DNA of 64,000 nucleotides, taken from positions 310,001 through 374,000 of the forward strand of contig NZ_CP041696.1 of NCBI RefSeq assembly GCF_007362955.1, read 5' to 3'. Origin of the DNA: Lysinibacillus fusiformis. GTDB taxonomy: Bacteria > Bacillota > Bacilli > Bacillales_A > Planococcaceae. The notes under the pieces are model-generated. The model saw only the letters and a program-made list of their open reading frames with translations. It ran no database searches and was not told where the DNA came from. The translations under genes and the position numbers were made by a program. Positions 10,387 through 19,499 of the stretch are shown one piece after another. Each line of letters starts with the position of its first letter. The first letter of the stretch is position 1.

Positions 10387-11058
10387 TTAATAATTCGAAT
10401 CAGCAATTAATCCATTCATAATAGCTACACCAGAACTTGCACCGATACGAGTTGCTCCTGCATCAATCATGCTTTGCATATCTTCCAAGCTACGAACACC
10501 ACCTGAAGCCTTTACACCTAACTCTGGACCAACTGTTTTACGCATTAATGCAATATCCTCTGCTGTTGCTCCACCTGTCGAAAAGCCTGTTGACGTTTTT
10601 ACGTAATCAGCACCTGCCGCAACTGCAAGCTCACATGCTTTTACTTTTTCATCATCTGTTAAAAGACATGCTTCAATGATTACTTTAACGATAGCACTGC
10701 CTTTTGCCGCTTCTACTACTGCAGCAATATCTGCTTGTACAAGATCATAGTTTTTATCCTTTAACGCACCAATATTGATGACCGTGTCTACTTCATTTGC
10801 ACCGTTTACAATCGCATCCTTCGCTTCAAATGCTTTTACAGCTGGAGTATTTGCTCCTAAAGGAAAGCCAATCACTGTACATACTAAGACACTTGAGTTT
10901 TGTAATAGTTCACTACTATAGTTTACCCAAGTTGGATTTACACAAACAGATGCAAAACCAAACTGTTTCGCCTCTGCACAAAGTTTTTCGATTTGCTCTT
11001 TCGTAGCCTCTGCCTTTAATAATGTATGATCGATCATACGCGCATAATTTAATGTCAT
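10387..11058 (-). CDS. deoC: Deoxyribose-phosphate aldolase
   Basis: Class I aldolase that splits 2-deoxyribose-5-phosphate into glyceraldehyde-3-phosphate and acetaldehyde in deoxynucleoside catabolism. 223 aa from the start at 11058 ([12 protein letters not shown]), which has GGAG upstream; the longer reading to 11112 lacks one. The Schiff-base lysine is K154 in YVKTSTGF, the proton-relay lysine K183 in GVKASGG, and the acid D91. It stands alone between mtaB and rpsU; cdd, functionally related, is about 10 kb away. Confidence 0.95.
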   Translation of the reverse strand: MTLNYARMIDHTLLKAEATKEQIEKLCAEAKQFGFASVCVNPTWVNYSSELLQNSSVLVCTVIGFPLGANTPAVKAFEAKDAIVNGANEVDTVINIGALKDKNYDLVQADIAAVVEAAKGSAIVKVIIEACLLTDDEKVKACELAVAAGADYVKTSTGFSTGGATAEDIALMRKTVGPELGVKASGGVRSLEDMQSMIDAGATRIGASSGVAIMNGLIADSNY

Positions 11059-11174
11059 GATAAAACACTCCTTCTCTTTCGAGTTGTACGTACCTCTCTG
11101 GAATGATACCATTTTTTCACGTTGGCGTCTAATTTCTTACTGTTTAGTGATAAACTCAATCAAATTCAACAAAA

Positions 11175-11209
11175 AAGGATTGTCCTATCGAAAAAGATAG
11201 GCAATCCTT
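11175..11209 (-). terminator. Terminator of mtaB
   Basis: Stem aaggattg..cctatc / gatagg..caatcctt with a T-rich run on the minus strand, immediately after the mtaB stop codon. Confidence 0.85.
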
Positions 11210-11216
11210 GCTGTTT

Positions 11217-12566
11217 TTATTTTGCTGTTTCCAATACACGCACAAACTGCCCTTTGGAATGAGGGTAGCCCGCTTGTAAAATTTTAACCTTCACTAGTTG
11301 ACCAATAAGGCTTTCTGGACCTTCGAATACTACTTTTAAATAATTATCTGTATAACCCGTTAATAGACCTTCTTCGTCGCTTCCATCATGAACATATTCC
11401 TCTGGAATCACTTCTAACACTTCATTTTCGAAGCGTGAAGCATATTCTTTTGCAAGTTGATCGTTTAAAGCGATTAAGCGATGAACTCGCTCATTTTTAA
11501 TGTCCTCGTCGATTTGGTCCTCCATACGTGCTGCTGGAGTGCCTGTACGCGGAGAGAATGGGAAAACGTGTAGTTCTGAGAATTTATGATCACGAATGAA
11601 GTTATAAGTTTCCATAAATTCTTCCTCTGTCTCACCTGGGAATCCCACAATAACGTCTGAAGTGACTGCTAAATCTGGTAAAGCTTCGTGTAACTTTGTT
11701 AAGCGTTCACCGAAAAATTCCATTGTATATTTACGACGCATACGTTTCAATACCGTATCCGAGCCCGATTGAATCGGAATGTGTAAATGATTGACAACGA
11801 TATTTGATTCACGTAACACATCAATAACTTCATCTGTTAACTGACTTGCTTCAATCGAAGAAATACGTAGACGTTTTAATCCTTTAACGTTGGCCTCTAA
11901 GTCACGTAGCAATTGTGCTAGATTGTAGTCTTTTAAATCTTGACCATAGCCGCCTGTATGAATTCCTGTTAGTACAATTTCAAGATAACCAGCAACTACT
12001 AGTTGTTGTGCTTGATGTAGAACCTCTTGAGGATCACGAGATCGCATTAAGCCACGTGCCCATGGAATAATACAAAAAGTACAGAAGTTGTTACAACCTT
12101 CTTGTATTTTCAGTGATGCACGAGTACGGTCAGTAAAAGCAGGTACGTCTAATTCTTCGTACACACGATTCTTCATAATGTTGCGTACAGCATTAATCGG
12201 TTGGCGTTCGTTACGATACTGTTCAATATAGCCAAGCATTTTCGTACGGTCCTGTGTTCCGACAACAATATCAACACCAGGAATCGCCATAATTTCCGCC
12301 GGAGATGTTTGGGCGTAGCAACCTGTCACACAAATAACTGCATCAGGATTTTGACGGACTGCTCGACGAATCACTTGACGGGACTTTTTATCACCCGTAT
12401 TTGTTACCGTACATGTATTAATGACATAAACGTCGGCTTTACGATCAAACTCAGTTCGTTCATAACCATCTTCTTTAAATAGTTGCCAAATTGCCTCTGT
12501 TTCGTAGTGATTAACTTTACAACCTAACGTATTCAGAGCTACGGTTTTCGTACGCCCTTTGCTCAT
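11217..12566 (-). CDS. mtaB: tRNA t6A37 methylthiotransferase MtaB
   Basis: Radical-SAM enzyme that converts t6A37 to ms2t6A37 in ANN-decoding tRNAs. 449 aa. The N-terminal MTTase domain carries cluster cysteines C16, C52 and C83; the radical-SAM CxxxCxxC is C158, C162, C165 in EGCNNFCTFCIIPWARG; a TRAM domain closes the C-terminus (about 375-445). In Bacillus it directly follows rsmE (yqeU-yqeV); here a 16-kb island separates the two. Confidence 0.95.
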   Translation of the reverse strand: MSKGRTKTVALNTLGCKVNHYETEAIWQLFKEDGYERTEFDRKADVYVINTCTVTNTGDKKSRQVIRRAVRQNPDAVICVTGCYAQTSPAEIMAIPGVDIVVGTQDRTKMLGYIEQYRNERQPINAVRNIMKNRVYEELDVPAFTDRTRASLKIQEGCNNFCTFCIIPWARGLMRSRDPQEVLHQAQQLVVAGYLEIVLTGIHTGGYGQDLKDYNLAQLLRDLEANVKGLKRLRISSIEASQLTDEVIDVLRESNIVVNHLHIPIQSGSDTVLKRMRRKYTMEFFGERLTKLHEALPDLAVTSDVIVGFPGETEEEFMETYNFIRDHKFSELHVFPFSPRTGTPAARMEDQIDEDIKNERVHRLIALNDQLAKEYASRFENEVLEVIPEEYVHDGSDEEGLLTGYTDNYLKVVFEGPESLIGQLVKVKILQAGYPHSKGQFVRVLETAK

Positions 12567-12810
12567 AATTAATTCATCCTTTCAACTTCACATTACACTG
12601 TGTTTCTTGTTTTTTAATTATTATTTTGATGTACTCATTATAGATACGTGATTTATGATAACACAAACCTTTTAAAATCAATACTCGTAATGACTAGTTC
12701 TCGCTCTTTTAGCGTAACCTAGTTTTTTTCCTTATTAAATAGCTTCTCCTACAGTTTTCAGAATATCTAAGAATAAAGGTGACATCTGAATTAATACATA
12801 ACCTATTTAA

Positions 12811-12960
12811 TTTAACGGGTTTTCTTGTGAGGTGTTTTGTGAATAGCTTCCTCTAGGCTCAAACCATTGTTTTTTACTCGATTATACAAAGTTGTATAAC
12901 CAATCTCTTCAAGTTTTGCGATTTACTTTAATGTTAGTAATTTCCCTTTATACTCATATA
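12811..12960 (-). pseudogene. Remnant of an HTH protein (phage/mobile type)
   Basis: On the minus strand a stretch reads YEYKGKLLTLK, then a stop, then IAKLEEIGYTTLYNRVK and NNGLSLEEAI, before a stop at about 12811. This is the pattern of helix-turn-helix domains in phage and homing-type proteins (KIAE..GIS..TLYNRVK..SLEEAI). No start codon and an internal stop: a decayed fragment. Confidence 0.5.
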
Positions 12961-13086
12961 AATCAGCTTTCTTTTTAGACCATCTTAAATGGGCTTTCGA
13001 TCCCCTCTCGCACTTCCGTTTGCCCTTTTTTTCGAAGGCGTTTTGGCTAATACACTAAACCTCGGCGAAACTGTATTACTTCAGGA

Positions 13087-13320
13087 AGAAATAAATCCAT
13101 TTTTTACTAGCTTCATTAACTGTCTCTTGTTGGGACACGCTCGATGGGACATAAGGTAAAATGCGATAAATACTTGCCCCTTTTATGCCGTTTAATTCCG
13201 TACCAGGTACTTTTTCAATGATGCCCTAACTCAGCTAATTTCTTACTTCTATAAACCGTCTTTGTACTAACTTCCAATGCCTCTGAAGCAGCTAAGGAGC
13301 TTTATACAAAATATAGACCT
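13087..13320 (-). pseudogene. Frameshifted HTH-domain protein remnant
   Basis: The minus strand reads SLAASEALEVSTKTVYRSKK then LAELG in one frame, a stop, and continues in another frame with EKVPGTELNGIKGASIYRI and LPYVPSSVSQQE to a stop. This resembles the small HTH-plus-tail proteins common in Bacillaceae. The frame change at about 13222-13230 and the missing start mark it as a remnant. Family identity is inferred from pattern only. Confidence 0.5.
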
Positions 13321-13409
13321 TATGAAGAATAAACACAAAAAGACCAGGTACTCACTAAAAAATGAGCGCCTGGTTATTTATTTTGATAACTAAAAAGTGA
13401 TTATTACAA

Positions 13410-13780
13410 TTATATTTCATTCTGAGACCTTAGGAACATATCACAATAAATTTGTTGATCTTTATCTATACCTTTTATAATTGCATATTTATTACCCCAT
13501 TCACACATTGTGTTTAATACTGGTACAAATGATTTTCCTAGATCAGTTAAGCTGTATTCTACTTTTGGTGGTACTTCTTTAAATATTTCTCTTCGTACAA
13601 GTCCATCTCTTTCTAACTGTTTCAATTGATCTGTTAAGACTTTTTGTGTAATTCCAGGTATTAATTCGTAAAACTCTTTTGTTCTTACTGATTTTTGACT
13701 CAAGAAAAGAGTATTAAACATTTCCATTTACCACCTGCAATGTTCATGAAAATGTTGATTCCGGTATTATAGTTAACCAT
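13410..13780 (-). pseudogene. HxlR-family transcription regulator, frameshifted
   Basis: HxlR-type winged-helix regulator, normally about 110-125 aa. The original start is the ATG at 13780 (AGGAGG upstream): MVNYNTGINIFMNIAGGKWK leads into CLILF, then the frame breaks in a T-run (complement of 13705-13708). The remainder (SQKSVRTKEFYELIPG.., 105 aa from a chance ATG at 13727) continues in a different frame. Adding one T restores the family pattern GGKWKxLIL..L...RTKEF.ELIPGITQKVLT. It is divergent from a nitroreductase, the classic target of HxlR regulators. Confidence 0.8.
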
Positions 13781-13906
13781 CTTCTTTTCCTCCTAACTCC
13801 TAAATAGGCACTTTAAAGTGGCTATACCACTTTTTTGTGCGTTATTTTCTTATTTATTATTGCTTACTATAAGCTGCAAGATAATAAAAATTTCGGAGTT
13901 GATAGC

Positions 13907-14444
13907 ATGAGTGTTAAAAATATTTTGGAAAAAAGACGTTCAGTTAGACATTATGATTCAAGTTATAAAATAAGTTCAGAAATTCTAACCTCATTAGTTG
14001 AAAGTGCAAGTAAGTCACCTAATGGAAATAATATTCAAGCTACTCGATACTTAATTATTGATAATCCGGACCTAAGAAATTTAATACTGCCTATAGCTTT
14101 TAATTGAAGGTTTTCAAGCAGGTTATTTTGATGAATCACTAAGAGATTATCTAGCGACTGCCGCAATAAATTATTATGAAAATAAATCAAAAGAAGATCT
14201 AAAGCTAGAATTAACTAGAGATGTAAGTCTTGCGTCAATGTCATTAATTTTATTGGCAAATGAAGCTGATTTTGACACAATTACTATGTCAGGCTATGAC
14301 TCTAAAAAATTAAAAGACATATTAAATATTTCTGAAAGGTATTTAGATGTTATGCTCATAGCTATTGGTAAAGGTACTAAAGCCGGTCATAAGACCGTAA
14401 GGCATGATGTAAATAAGGTAATGTATAGAAACGAAATAATTTAG
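13907..14444 (+). pseudogene. Nitroreductase-family protein, broken
   Basis: FMN-dependent nitroreductase related to YodC/YfhC. The start is ATG 13907 (MSVKNILEKRRSVRHYDSSY), with the FMN-binding RRSVR motif at 9-13 and SPNGNNIQ around residues 45-52. After PIAFN (14107) a stop occurs and the reading resumes in another frame with AGYFDESLRDYL.. to MLIAIGKG.. at 14444. The segment that normally joins these is missing, so there is an internal deletion plus frameshift. Its divergent HxlR regulator is also broken. Confidence 0.78.
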
Positions 14445-14504
14445 TGTTCTTATAGTATCTGATTATGTAAAATAGGCAGACAAAGAATATGTCATTCTTG
14501 ATGA

Positions 14505-14545
14505 AAAAATGCCCAGGCTCAAAATTAATTGAGTACCGGGCTTTG
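14505..14545 (-). terminator. Terminator of the 119-aa secreted protein gene
   Basis: Stem gcccaggctcaa / ttgagtaccgggc; on the minus strand followed by a T-run. The left half of this sequence recurs at 59033-59056 inside the 3' end of another secreted-protein gene. Confidence 0.75.
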
Positions 14546-14552
14546 TCATTGG

Positions 14553-14912
14553 TTAATTTTGCAAGAAAAGTTTTCCTGTGTAAGCGTACCTACCTACAGT
14601 AGATTCACTCAGATTATAATATAATGTACCTGAGTAAATAGCTGGAGCCTGTGGTATAGGTCTAGGTTCTTCTATATAGTTATAAACTGATGGTCCCTGA
14701 TAAGTAGTAAAATATTTAGTATTAGAAATATAGGATGCAGCTGCATAATTGGCTCTATAAGTAATTGATTGTTCTGTTTCTTGTTCTGTTGAATAATTAA
14801 CTGATTCAGGGAAATCTGAAGAATCAATATCCTTCGCTGAAGAACTTAATGCTCCTGGAAAAATCAGAGCTCCACAAACAACCAAACCTGTAAATACTTT
14901 AGATATTTTCAT
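14553..14912 (-). CDS. Small secreted protein, unknown
   Basis: 119 aa with a signal peptide (basic start MKISK, hydrophobic core to about residue 26, Ala-rich cleavage region SSSAKD). The mature part is rich in Tyr, Ser and Thr, has no Cys, a proline-rich stretch (EEPRPIPQAPA) and ends in YAYTGKLFLQN. Not recognised. It has its own terminator and stands alone between the broken nitroreductase and a region without genes. Confidence 0.65.
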   Translation of the reverse strand: MKISKVFTGLVVCGALIFPGALSSSAKDIDSSDFPESVNYSTEQETEQSITYRANYAAASYISNTKYFTTYQGPSVYNYIEEPRPIPQAPAIYSGTLYYNLSESTVGRYAYTGKLFLQN

Positions 14913-15379
14913 ATATTATGTACTCCTTTTGTTTTATAGTTTATTTCTATCTAAATGTATGAACGCTATAGCATATTCACTTACCCTCGAGTTAACTCAA
15001 GTCTATCAATGCAAATGCCGAATTCTCAATGGTGGGTTTCCGAAATTCCATTTTCGGTCACCACTATTTTTCGTGATGTATTATTCGCTTCATTGTCTTA
15101 TGCCGCCAAATCGCGCCATTTATTCCGCCATTTTTTGGCTCTCCTATTATTCTTTTATAATACGAAAGTAATATTTCAGGGAATTTTATGTTTAAACACT
15201 TGAAATATTTATTTAGTTTTGTTCATATACTTAAATAATATTTTTCACTAAACTGTCAATTTTAGTTTTATTATTTCAAGAAAAAAGGACCAGCTCGGCT
15301 TAAATGACTTAAAAATTTTTTTATTTGTAAGTAATTTTTACCTTAGGAATTTTACTTAATGTCTTAAATTCATTTTCAC
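14913..15379. other. Region without a supportable gene
   Basis: About 470 bp. Overlapping plus-strand open frames at 14929-15203 have no ribosome site and unbiased composition and are not believed. AT-rich; upstream signals of the 119-aa gene may lie here. Confidence 0.4.
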
Positions 15380-15520
15380 TTAATTAAATTCTATTTTCTC
15401 CCAATCATTATGGAAGTATTGCCATAAATCATCTAAAGCTTCATCAGCTTTATTTGCAGTAACTATAGGTTGTTTTATAGTTCCGTTTTTAAAACGTATG
15501 TCAAATATATAATTTTTCAC
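15380..15520 (-). CDS. 46-aa hypothetical protein
   Basis: Starts with GTG at 15520, eight nucleotides after GGAGG. Sequence pattern VKNYIFDIRFKNGTI.. with acidic C-terminal half (DEALDDLWQYFHNDWEKIEFN region). Not recognised. A longer reading to 15577 exists but lacks a ribosome site. Confidence 0.5.
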   Translation of the reverse strand: MKNYIFDIRFKNGTIKQPIVTANKADEALDDLWQYFHNDWEKIEFN

Positions 15521-15609
15521 TAAATACGCCTCCTCTCCATTATTGTATGTAATAACATTTTGATGTAAAATGAGCACCCACGATCAAACGGATGCTCAGT
15601 CTTAATTAA

Positions 15610-15780
15610 TTATTGAATTGGGCAAGGTCCTTTGACACAGCTTGGTGGCTTAGATGAACCTCCACCTCCGTCACTTCCATGATGTGGTTTGCTTGCACTC
15701 GTCGCACTTGCACCACTAGCTAATGCTAAGCTTAAAAATAAAACACCTAAAATAGACAACATTGATTTATTCTTTTTCAT
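15610..15780 (-). CDS. Small secreted peptide with a C-terminal Cys pair
   Basis: 56 aa, too short for routine ORF calling. ATG at 15780 with GGAGGG upstream. It has a clear signal peptide (MKKNK, hydrophobic 8-21, ASGASA cleavage region), a Gly/Ser/His-rich middle and the tail PPSCVKGPCPIQ with two cysteines four residues apart (C48, C53). It could be a secreted signalling or surface peptide; no family recognised. It lies about 90 bp upstream of the 46-aa gene on the same strand. Confidence 0.6.
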   Translation of the reverse strand: MKKNKSMLSILGVLFLSLALASGASATSASKPHHGSDGGGGSSKPPSCVKGPCPIQ

Positions 15781-15996
15781 AATTTCCACCCTCCATATAT
15801 TTCATATTTTGGTTTACAATTGTTATATTCTGCATTATTTTATAAATACCTTTAAAATTTTTAGAATTTTTAATTTCTTATTTTAAAAAGCGCCTAGGCA
15901 ATTTGTCCAGATGCTTTTTTCGAAGGGAGAAAACTATTAAAGAACTTATTCGCGGTTCATTATACTCTTATGATAAATGAGAATTACAAAAGAAAA

Positions 15997-16019
15997 AGCC
16001 ACACCTGTTAGATGTGACT
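15997..16019 (-). terminator. Terminator of the collagen-like gene
   Basis: Stem agccaca/tgtgact with a T-rich run on the minus strand just after the stop codon. Similar agccacacc..tgtgact hairpins recur at 18131, 56853 and 57143. Confidence 0.7.
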
Positions 16020-16033
16020 TGTAATAAAAAACC

Positions 16034-16642
16034 TTACGCCAATCTTAAAATTACAATAGAAGCACTGTCAACTGGAACATTAGAAGGTACTGTATTCCTT
16101 AAAGTTGTTTGACTATCAATATTTCTTAATGTAAGAACATCCATTGCATTAAAAGTCGTGATTACTTGACCACTGTACGTTTGATTACCAGAATCAGATC
16201 CATAAGTAGAACCTGCTATTTGGTTGTTGCCATTGAACAGAGCAAATGCAGAAGTGCCCTGTTGAGGGAACACCTCATAGGTAATAAGATACGTACCCGT
16301 TTGAGTAATAGTGATAGGTGCTGTTCCTGGTGTATGTGTTACAAACCCGGCAGGTGTAATATTGCCATCTGTATTGAAAGTAACTTGCCCATTCGTCGGG
16401 ATATTTGTTTGTTGAGTTGTATCATAAATAAAAGCAAACCCAAGACCCGCGCCTGGTGGTCCTGGTGGTCCCTGTACTCCCGGAGTTCCTGGTGGTCCCT
16501 GTACTCCCGGAGTTCCTGGTGGTCCTGGTGGTCCTGGTGGACAAGGTTTGCAATTGTCACATCCATTGCAACCTCCATGACACCTGATAATTCTTTTACC
16601 CGACCAATTTTCATTTGCTCTGTAGAAACTTTCAAAACACAT
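16034..16642 (-). CDS. Collagen-like exosporium-type protein (BclA-like)
   Basis: 202 aa: a Cys-rich N-terminus (C21, C25, C28, C31, C34), a short collagen-like G-x-y tract (about 35-66) built from repeats such as GPPGTPGVQ, and a C-terminal beta-rich domain (about 67-202) of the trimeric C1q/TNF-like kind seen in BclA proteins. No signal peptide, as in BclA, which reaches the spore surface by its N-terminus. GGAGGGTG precedes the ATG. A strong open frame on the opposite strand is a by-product of the repeats. Confidence 0.82.
   Translation of the reverse strand: MCFESFYRANENWSGKRIIRCHGGCNGCDNCKPCPPGPPGPPGTPGVQGPPGTPGVQGPPGPPGAGLGFAFIYDTTQQTNIPTNGQVTFNTDGNITPAGFVTHTPGTAPITITQTGTYLITYEVFPQQGTSAFALFNGNNQIAGSTYGSDSGNQTYSGQVITTFNAMDVLTLRNIDSQTTLRNTVPSNVPVDSASIVILRLA
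16467..16525 (-). repeat. Tandem repeat coding the collagen tract
   Basis: Two near-identical 27-bp units (ggtccctgtactcccgg then agttcct) sit next to each other within the collagen-like gene, followed by ggtcctggt triplets. Such tracts change length by slippage, so the collagen stalk length probably varies between strains. Confidence 0.75.
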
Positions 16643-16739
16643 TTTATCACCCTCCTTGTTTTTACTACACTATTCAATGAAGGACAAAGGAAATAGACTT
16701 TTAACATCATTTTACATAAATGGTGTTTTTTAAAAAAAC

Positions 16740-16768
16740 AAAAGACCACTATTATTAAGTGATCTTTT
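16740..16768 (-). terminator. Terminator downstream of the siderophore-binding gene
   Basis: Stem aaaagaccact / agtgatctttt followed on the minus strand by a T-run. A second similar hairpin (agaccact / agtggcct) is at about 16884-16906. Both lie after the stop codon at 17012; the rest of 16643-17011 has no gene. Confidence 0.65.
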
Positions 16769-17011
16769 GAACAAAGGAATATAAAAATGTGTATAAATAA
16801 TATTAGTGGCTGCTCATCCACTTCTAATATCCTATTCTTAGATGAAATCCTAAACATGGGCTATTGTCGATTTTACTTGCACAAAAGACCACTCGTAATT
16901 AAGTGGCCTCATATCGAAAGAAGGATATCATGACTTGTTTCCATAAACATACGAACAAGCGAACATGCTTAATATTGTGGGCAATTAATAATTCATTTTT
17001 TACCACACATC

Positions 17012-17980
17012 TTAATTTCCTTTCTTCTCAATAAGCATGTTTGCTATTTCTTCTACTTGGGCTTTTACAGCAATTGGATCATAGGGCCAAAAACGATCAG
17101 GGTCTAAATAGAAAACATGATCATTCTTAACTGCATCTATCGAAGACCAGATCGGGTCTGTTTTGTCTAGTTTCCCGCCATTAGATTCTTCAAGGAATAT
17201 ATAATCACCAGCGTATTCATTTAATACTTCAATAGAAATTTGTTTATTTGTTTCACCAACATCTATCAACTCTTCCTTAATACGATCAGTTGGAGTTAAT
17301 TTCAACTGCTTATATATAGCTTGTCCACCACGGTAAATACCGTCTCCATAAATATAAGTACTTTTTTCATAAAAGCCAAGTATTGAAACTGTATCATATT
17401 TATTTATTACCTTTTCAATTCGCGCTCTTTGTTTTTTCATATCTTCTTCAAAGGTTTTTAGCCATTCTGTAGCTTCTTTCTCTTTACCTAATATTTCTGC
17501 AAGCCCATTGACTTCTTCATGTACACTTTTGTATGTTTCATACGGGATAATGACAGTTGGAGCTATTTTAGATAGTTTCTCAAACGTGCTCTTTTCTGCA
17601 GTTGCACTAATGATTAAATCTGGATTTAAACTTAAGATTTTTTCCGGGTCGATTTCTCCAGTACTCTCTATACCCTCTATTAAATCCTGTATATGTACAT
17701 TCTCAATATCCCATTCTGCGGCACCTACTGGTTTCTTATCTAGTAGAAGCAATGTAGGTAGATATGCATCAACAACAATTCTTTTTGCATCTATTGGTAT
17801 TTCAACATTACCATGAACTGTTTTTACAACTTTTGTTGTTTTATTCGAATTTCCGTCCATTTCTTCGTTCACTATTTTATTGTCAGCAGACTTGTTGCTT
17901 GTACTACTACAACCTTCAATTACTAAAGTAAATAAAACAAGTATCATCAAAAAAATAGAATGAGATTTCCTTTTGAACAT
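17012..17980 (-). CDS. Iron-siderophore ABC transporter substrate-binding lipoprotein
   Basis: 322 aa, periplasmic-binding-protein fold of the iron(III)-siderophore/cobalamin type. Lipoprotein signal with the acceptor cysteine in VIEGCSS (C24). Two lobes joined by a long helix: the first ends near VPTVIIPYETYKS-type sequence (about 145), the helix with KEKEATEWLKTFEEDMKKQRARIEKV region follows (about 165-190), then VSILGFYEKSTYIYG. A Fur box sits directly upstream. No permease or ATPase gene is nearby, so it must work with a transporter encoded elsewhere. Confidence 0.88.
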   Translation of the reverse strand: MFKRKSHSIFLMILVLFTLVIEGCSSTSNKSADNKIVNEEMDGNSNKTTKVVKTVHGNVEIPIDAKRIVVDAYLPTLLLLDKKPVGAAEWDIENVHIQDLIEGIESTGEIDPEKILSLNPDLIISATAEKSTFEKLSKIAPTVIIPYETYKSVHEEVNGLAEILGKEKEATEWLKTFEEDMKKQRARIEKVINKYDTVSILGFYEKSTYIYGDGIYRGGQAIYKQLKLTPTDRIKEELIDVGETNKQISIEVLNEYAGDYIFLEESNGGKLDKTDPIWSSIDAVKNDHVFYLDPDRFWPYDPIAVKAQVEEIANMLIEKKGN

Positions 17981-17997
17981 AAGTACACTCCTTATTG

Positions 17998-18016
17998 ATA
18001 ATGATTTTCACTATCA
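17998..18016 (-). promoter_or_regulatory. Fur box
   Basis: The 19-bp sequence GATAATGATTTTCACTATC matches the consensus GATAATGATAATCATTATC at 16 of 19 positions and lies 18 bp upstream of the siderophore-binding lipoprotein start. Iron repression by Fur is therefore predicted. Confidence 0.85.
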
Positions 18017-18130
18017 ATAAGTTAGCAGTTTTACCACTTGGTGTCAATGTTACTAATTTATAATTCTTAATCAAGTAGGATGTAGGGATTAACTCCCGAC
18101 CTCTCACACCACCTCTCAATGCATAATAAA

Positions 18131-18155
18131 AAGCCACACCCGATTGGATGTGACT
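18131..18155 (-). terminator. Terminator hairpin
   Basis: agccacacc / (g)gatgtgact stem with a following T-run on the minus strand; it lies between the ArpU-like remnant and the Fur-controlled gene. Confidence 0.55.
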
Positions 18156-18322
18156 CTGTAGTGTTGACGTTCCAGCAAACGTCTATTTAGTTTTTTCACC
18201 TGTTTGAAACAGGTCTTTTCATGCCGAGTTGGAAGACTACGGATGTAAAGTAAATCCAATTACTCTACATTTACACTATACAATATTTAAAATACGTTTA
18301 AAACGACATCTTTACGACACGA

Positions 18323-18837
18323 CTACAGTTGTAACCGCAATCCATCTGTGCCGAAAAAAAGAACTGACATAGCATGAATTGCCTCTTTTAAATCTCTTTG
18401 CGCTGTGCGTTCGTGTACATTATGCAACTTCGATATTTCAGCGTAAGTCTTTCTTTCATCGTTTATATAAAAATGCAATAGTGTTTCATATCTTCGTACC
18501 GCTTCTGTTCCTAAGTGCTTACAATCCATTTCGTAGACCCTAATCATATTATCAATAAAACGCATCATAGCAAGTGTACGAGCTTCGCTTCTTTTTATGG
18601 ATTCTAATGTTAAGTATTCCTTATGATTATTTCTTCTTGCTCCCCATCTTCTAAATCCATATTCTCTTTCATTTCATTACAGTACACTTTTAAATGACGG
18701 TAATTTTTCAACAATATTCTCGTATTAAAAAGCCGTCTGTCTAATCTTTTTACTTTTTCTTCTTGTTGAAGCTCATTAAATTTTGCTATGGCTACCTCAG
18801 CTATAGTAGCTATTTGTTCTTGTGCGATACTACTCAT
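18323..18837 (-). pseudogene. Phage ArpU-like transcription regulator, frameshifted
   Basis: Two open frames are the halves of one gene. The N-terminal half starts at 18837 (MSSIAQEQIATIAEVAI, GGGAGGTG upstream), is basic and coiled, and stops at 18610. The C-terminal half, in another frame, reads LTLESIKRSEARTLAMMRF into an HTH with YAEISKLHNVHERTAQRDLKEAI and stops at 18323. The break is at about 18622-18640 in an A-rich run. The family (ArpU/RinA-like, sigma-factor-like HTH) controls late genes in Gram-positive phages. Confidence 0.7.
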
Positions 18838-18879
18838 TAGCACACCTCCCATTATTATTAATCTCTTTCCTCAGATTGT

Positions 18880-19221
18880 TTAATATGGACTTACAATACT
18901 AAACGCTATATAACCTTCTTTTTGTTCGTAATCAGTAACGTAAGTTATAACCCTTTCTGTCCAACGCCCCGTCATTTTTTCTCCATCAAATTCATTTAAA
19001 AATACAATATCACCAATTTTATAATCCCTATCATTTTTTCGTATTTCGAATGCTTTTAATCCTAAAATAACAGCCTCAAAAAATTCAGGTAAAATTTTAA
19101 GTTCGTGTCTATTCACTTTTATTCCTTTCTGTTTAGCATGTTCAATACTCTTCTCTATCTCAGCTTTCTTTTTTTCAAAGATTGCACGTTTTTCAATAAA
19201 CCCTTTTAGTAAATCTGTCAC
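18880..19221 (-). CDS. DUF3850/ASCH-type domain protein, phage origin
   Basis: 113 aa, GTG start at 19221 after AAGGAAGGG. Residues 1-38 form a charged coiled extension (KKKAEIEKSIEHAKQKG). From about 39 the DUF3850 pattern is clear: HELKILPEFFEAVI.G.KAFEIRKNDRDYKIGDIVFLNEF, then a RVITYVTDY strand. ASCH/PUA-like folds bind nucleic acid or nucleotides; members are common in phages. The N-terminal extension is unusual. Confidence 0.78.
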   Translation of the reverse strand: MTDLLKGFIEKRAIFEKKKAEIEKSIEHAKQKGIKVNRHELKILPEFFEAVILGLKAFEIRKNDRDYKIGDIVFLNEFDGEKMTGRWTERVITYVTDYEQKEGYIAFSIVSPY

Positions 19222-19373
19222 TTTTTCACCCTTCCTTCCCTCAGAAAATCTTCTAGATACGTAATATGATTATTTATTCTTCAAAAGAAAATTTTGAATG
19301 GATAAATACCTCTTCTCTTTTTTACAATTAACATATTATAGGATTGTAGATTGTAGAAAGGAGGGAAATAATT

Positions 19374-19487
19374 ATGTCTCAACAGTGCGGTAATGGTAGT
19401 GGTTATGGCTCCGGTTCAAGTTTCGTCCTAATTGTTGTTCTATTCATTCTTTTAATTATTGTCGGCGCTAGTTTCATGTCGTATTAA
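19374..19487 (+). CDS. YjcZ-family sporulation peptide, copy 1
   Basis: 37 aa, too short for routine ORF calling. ATG at 19374 with AAAGGAGGG upstream. Gly/Ser-rich N-terminus (MSQQCGNGSGYGSG) followed by the family hydrophobic stretch SFVLIVVLFILLIIVG and a short tail. These small spore membrane/coat-associated peptides are typical of Bacillaceae, usually in several copies. Confidence 0.85.
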   Translation: MSQQCGNGSGYGSGSSFVLIVVLFILLIIVGASFMSY

Positions 19488-19499
19488 CATTTCCATTCC

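Noticed and set aside
14929-15203. Two overlapping plus-strand frames
   Set aside because: No ribosome site, overlapping in different frames, no coding-like composition.
16166-16857. Long open frames on both strands over the collagen-like gene
   Set aside because: They arise from the GC-rich Gly-Pro repeat read in other frames; the products are low-complexity (Trp/Ser or His/Gln repeats) and have no ribosome site.
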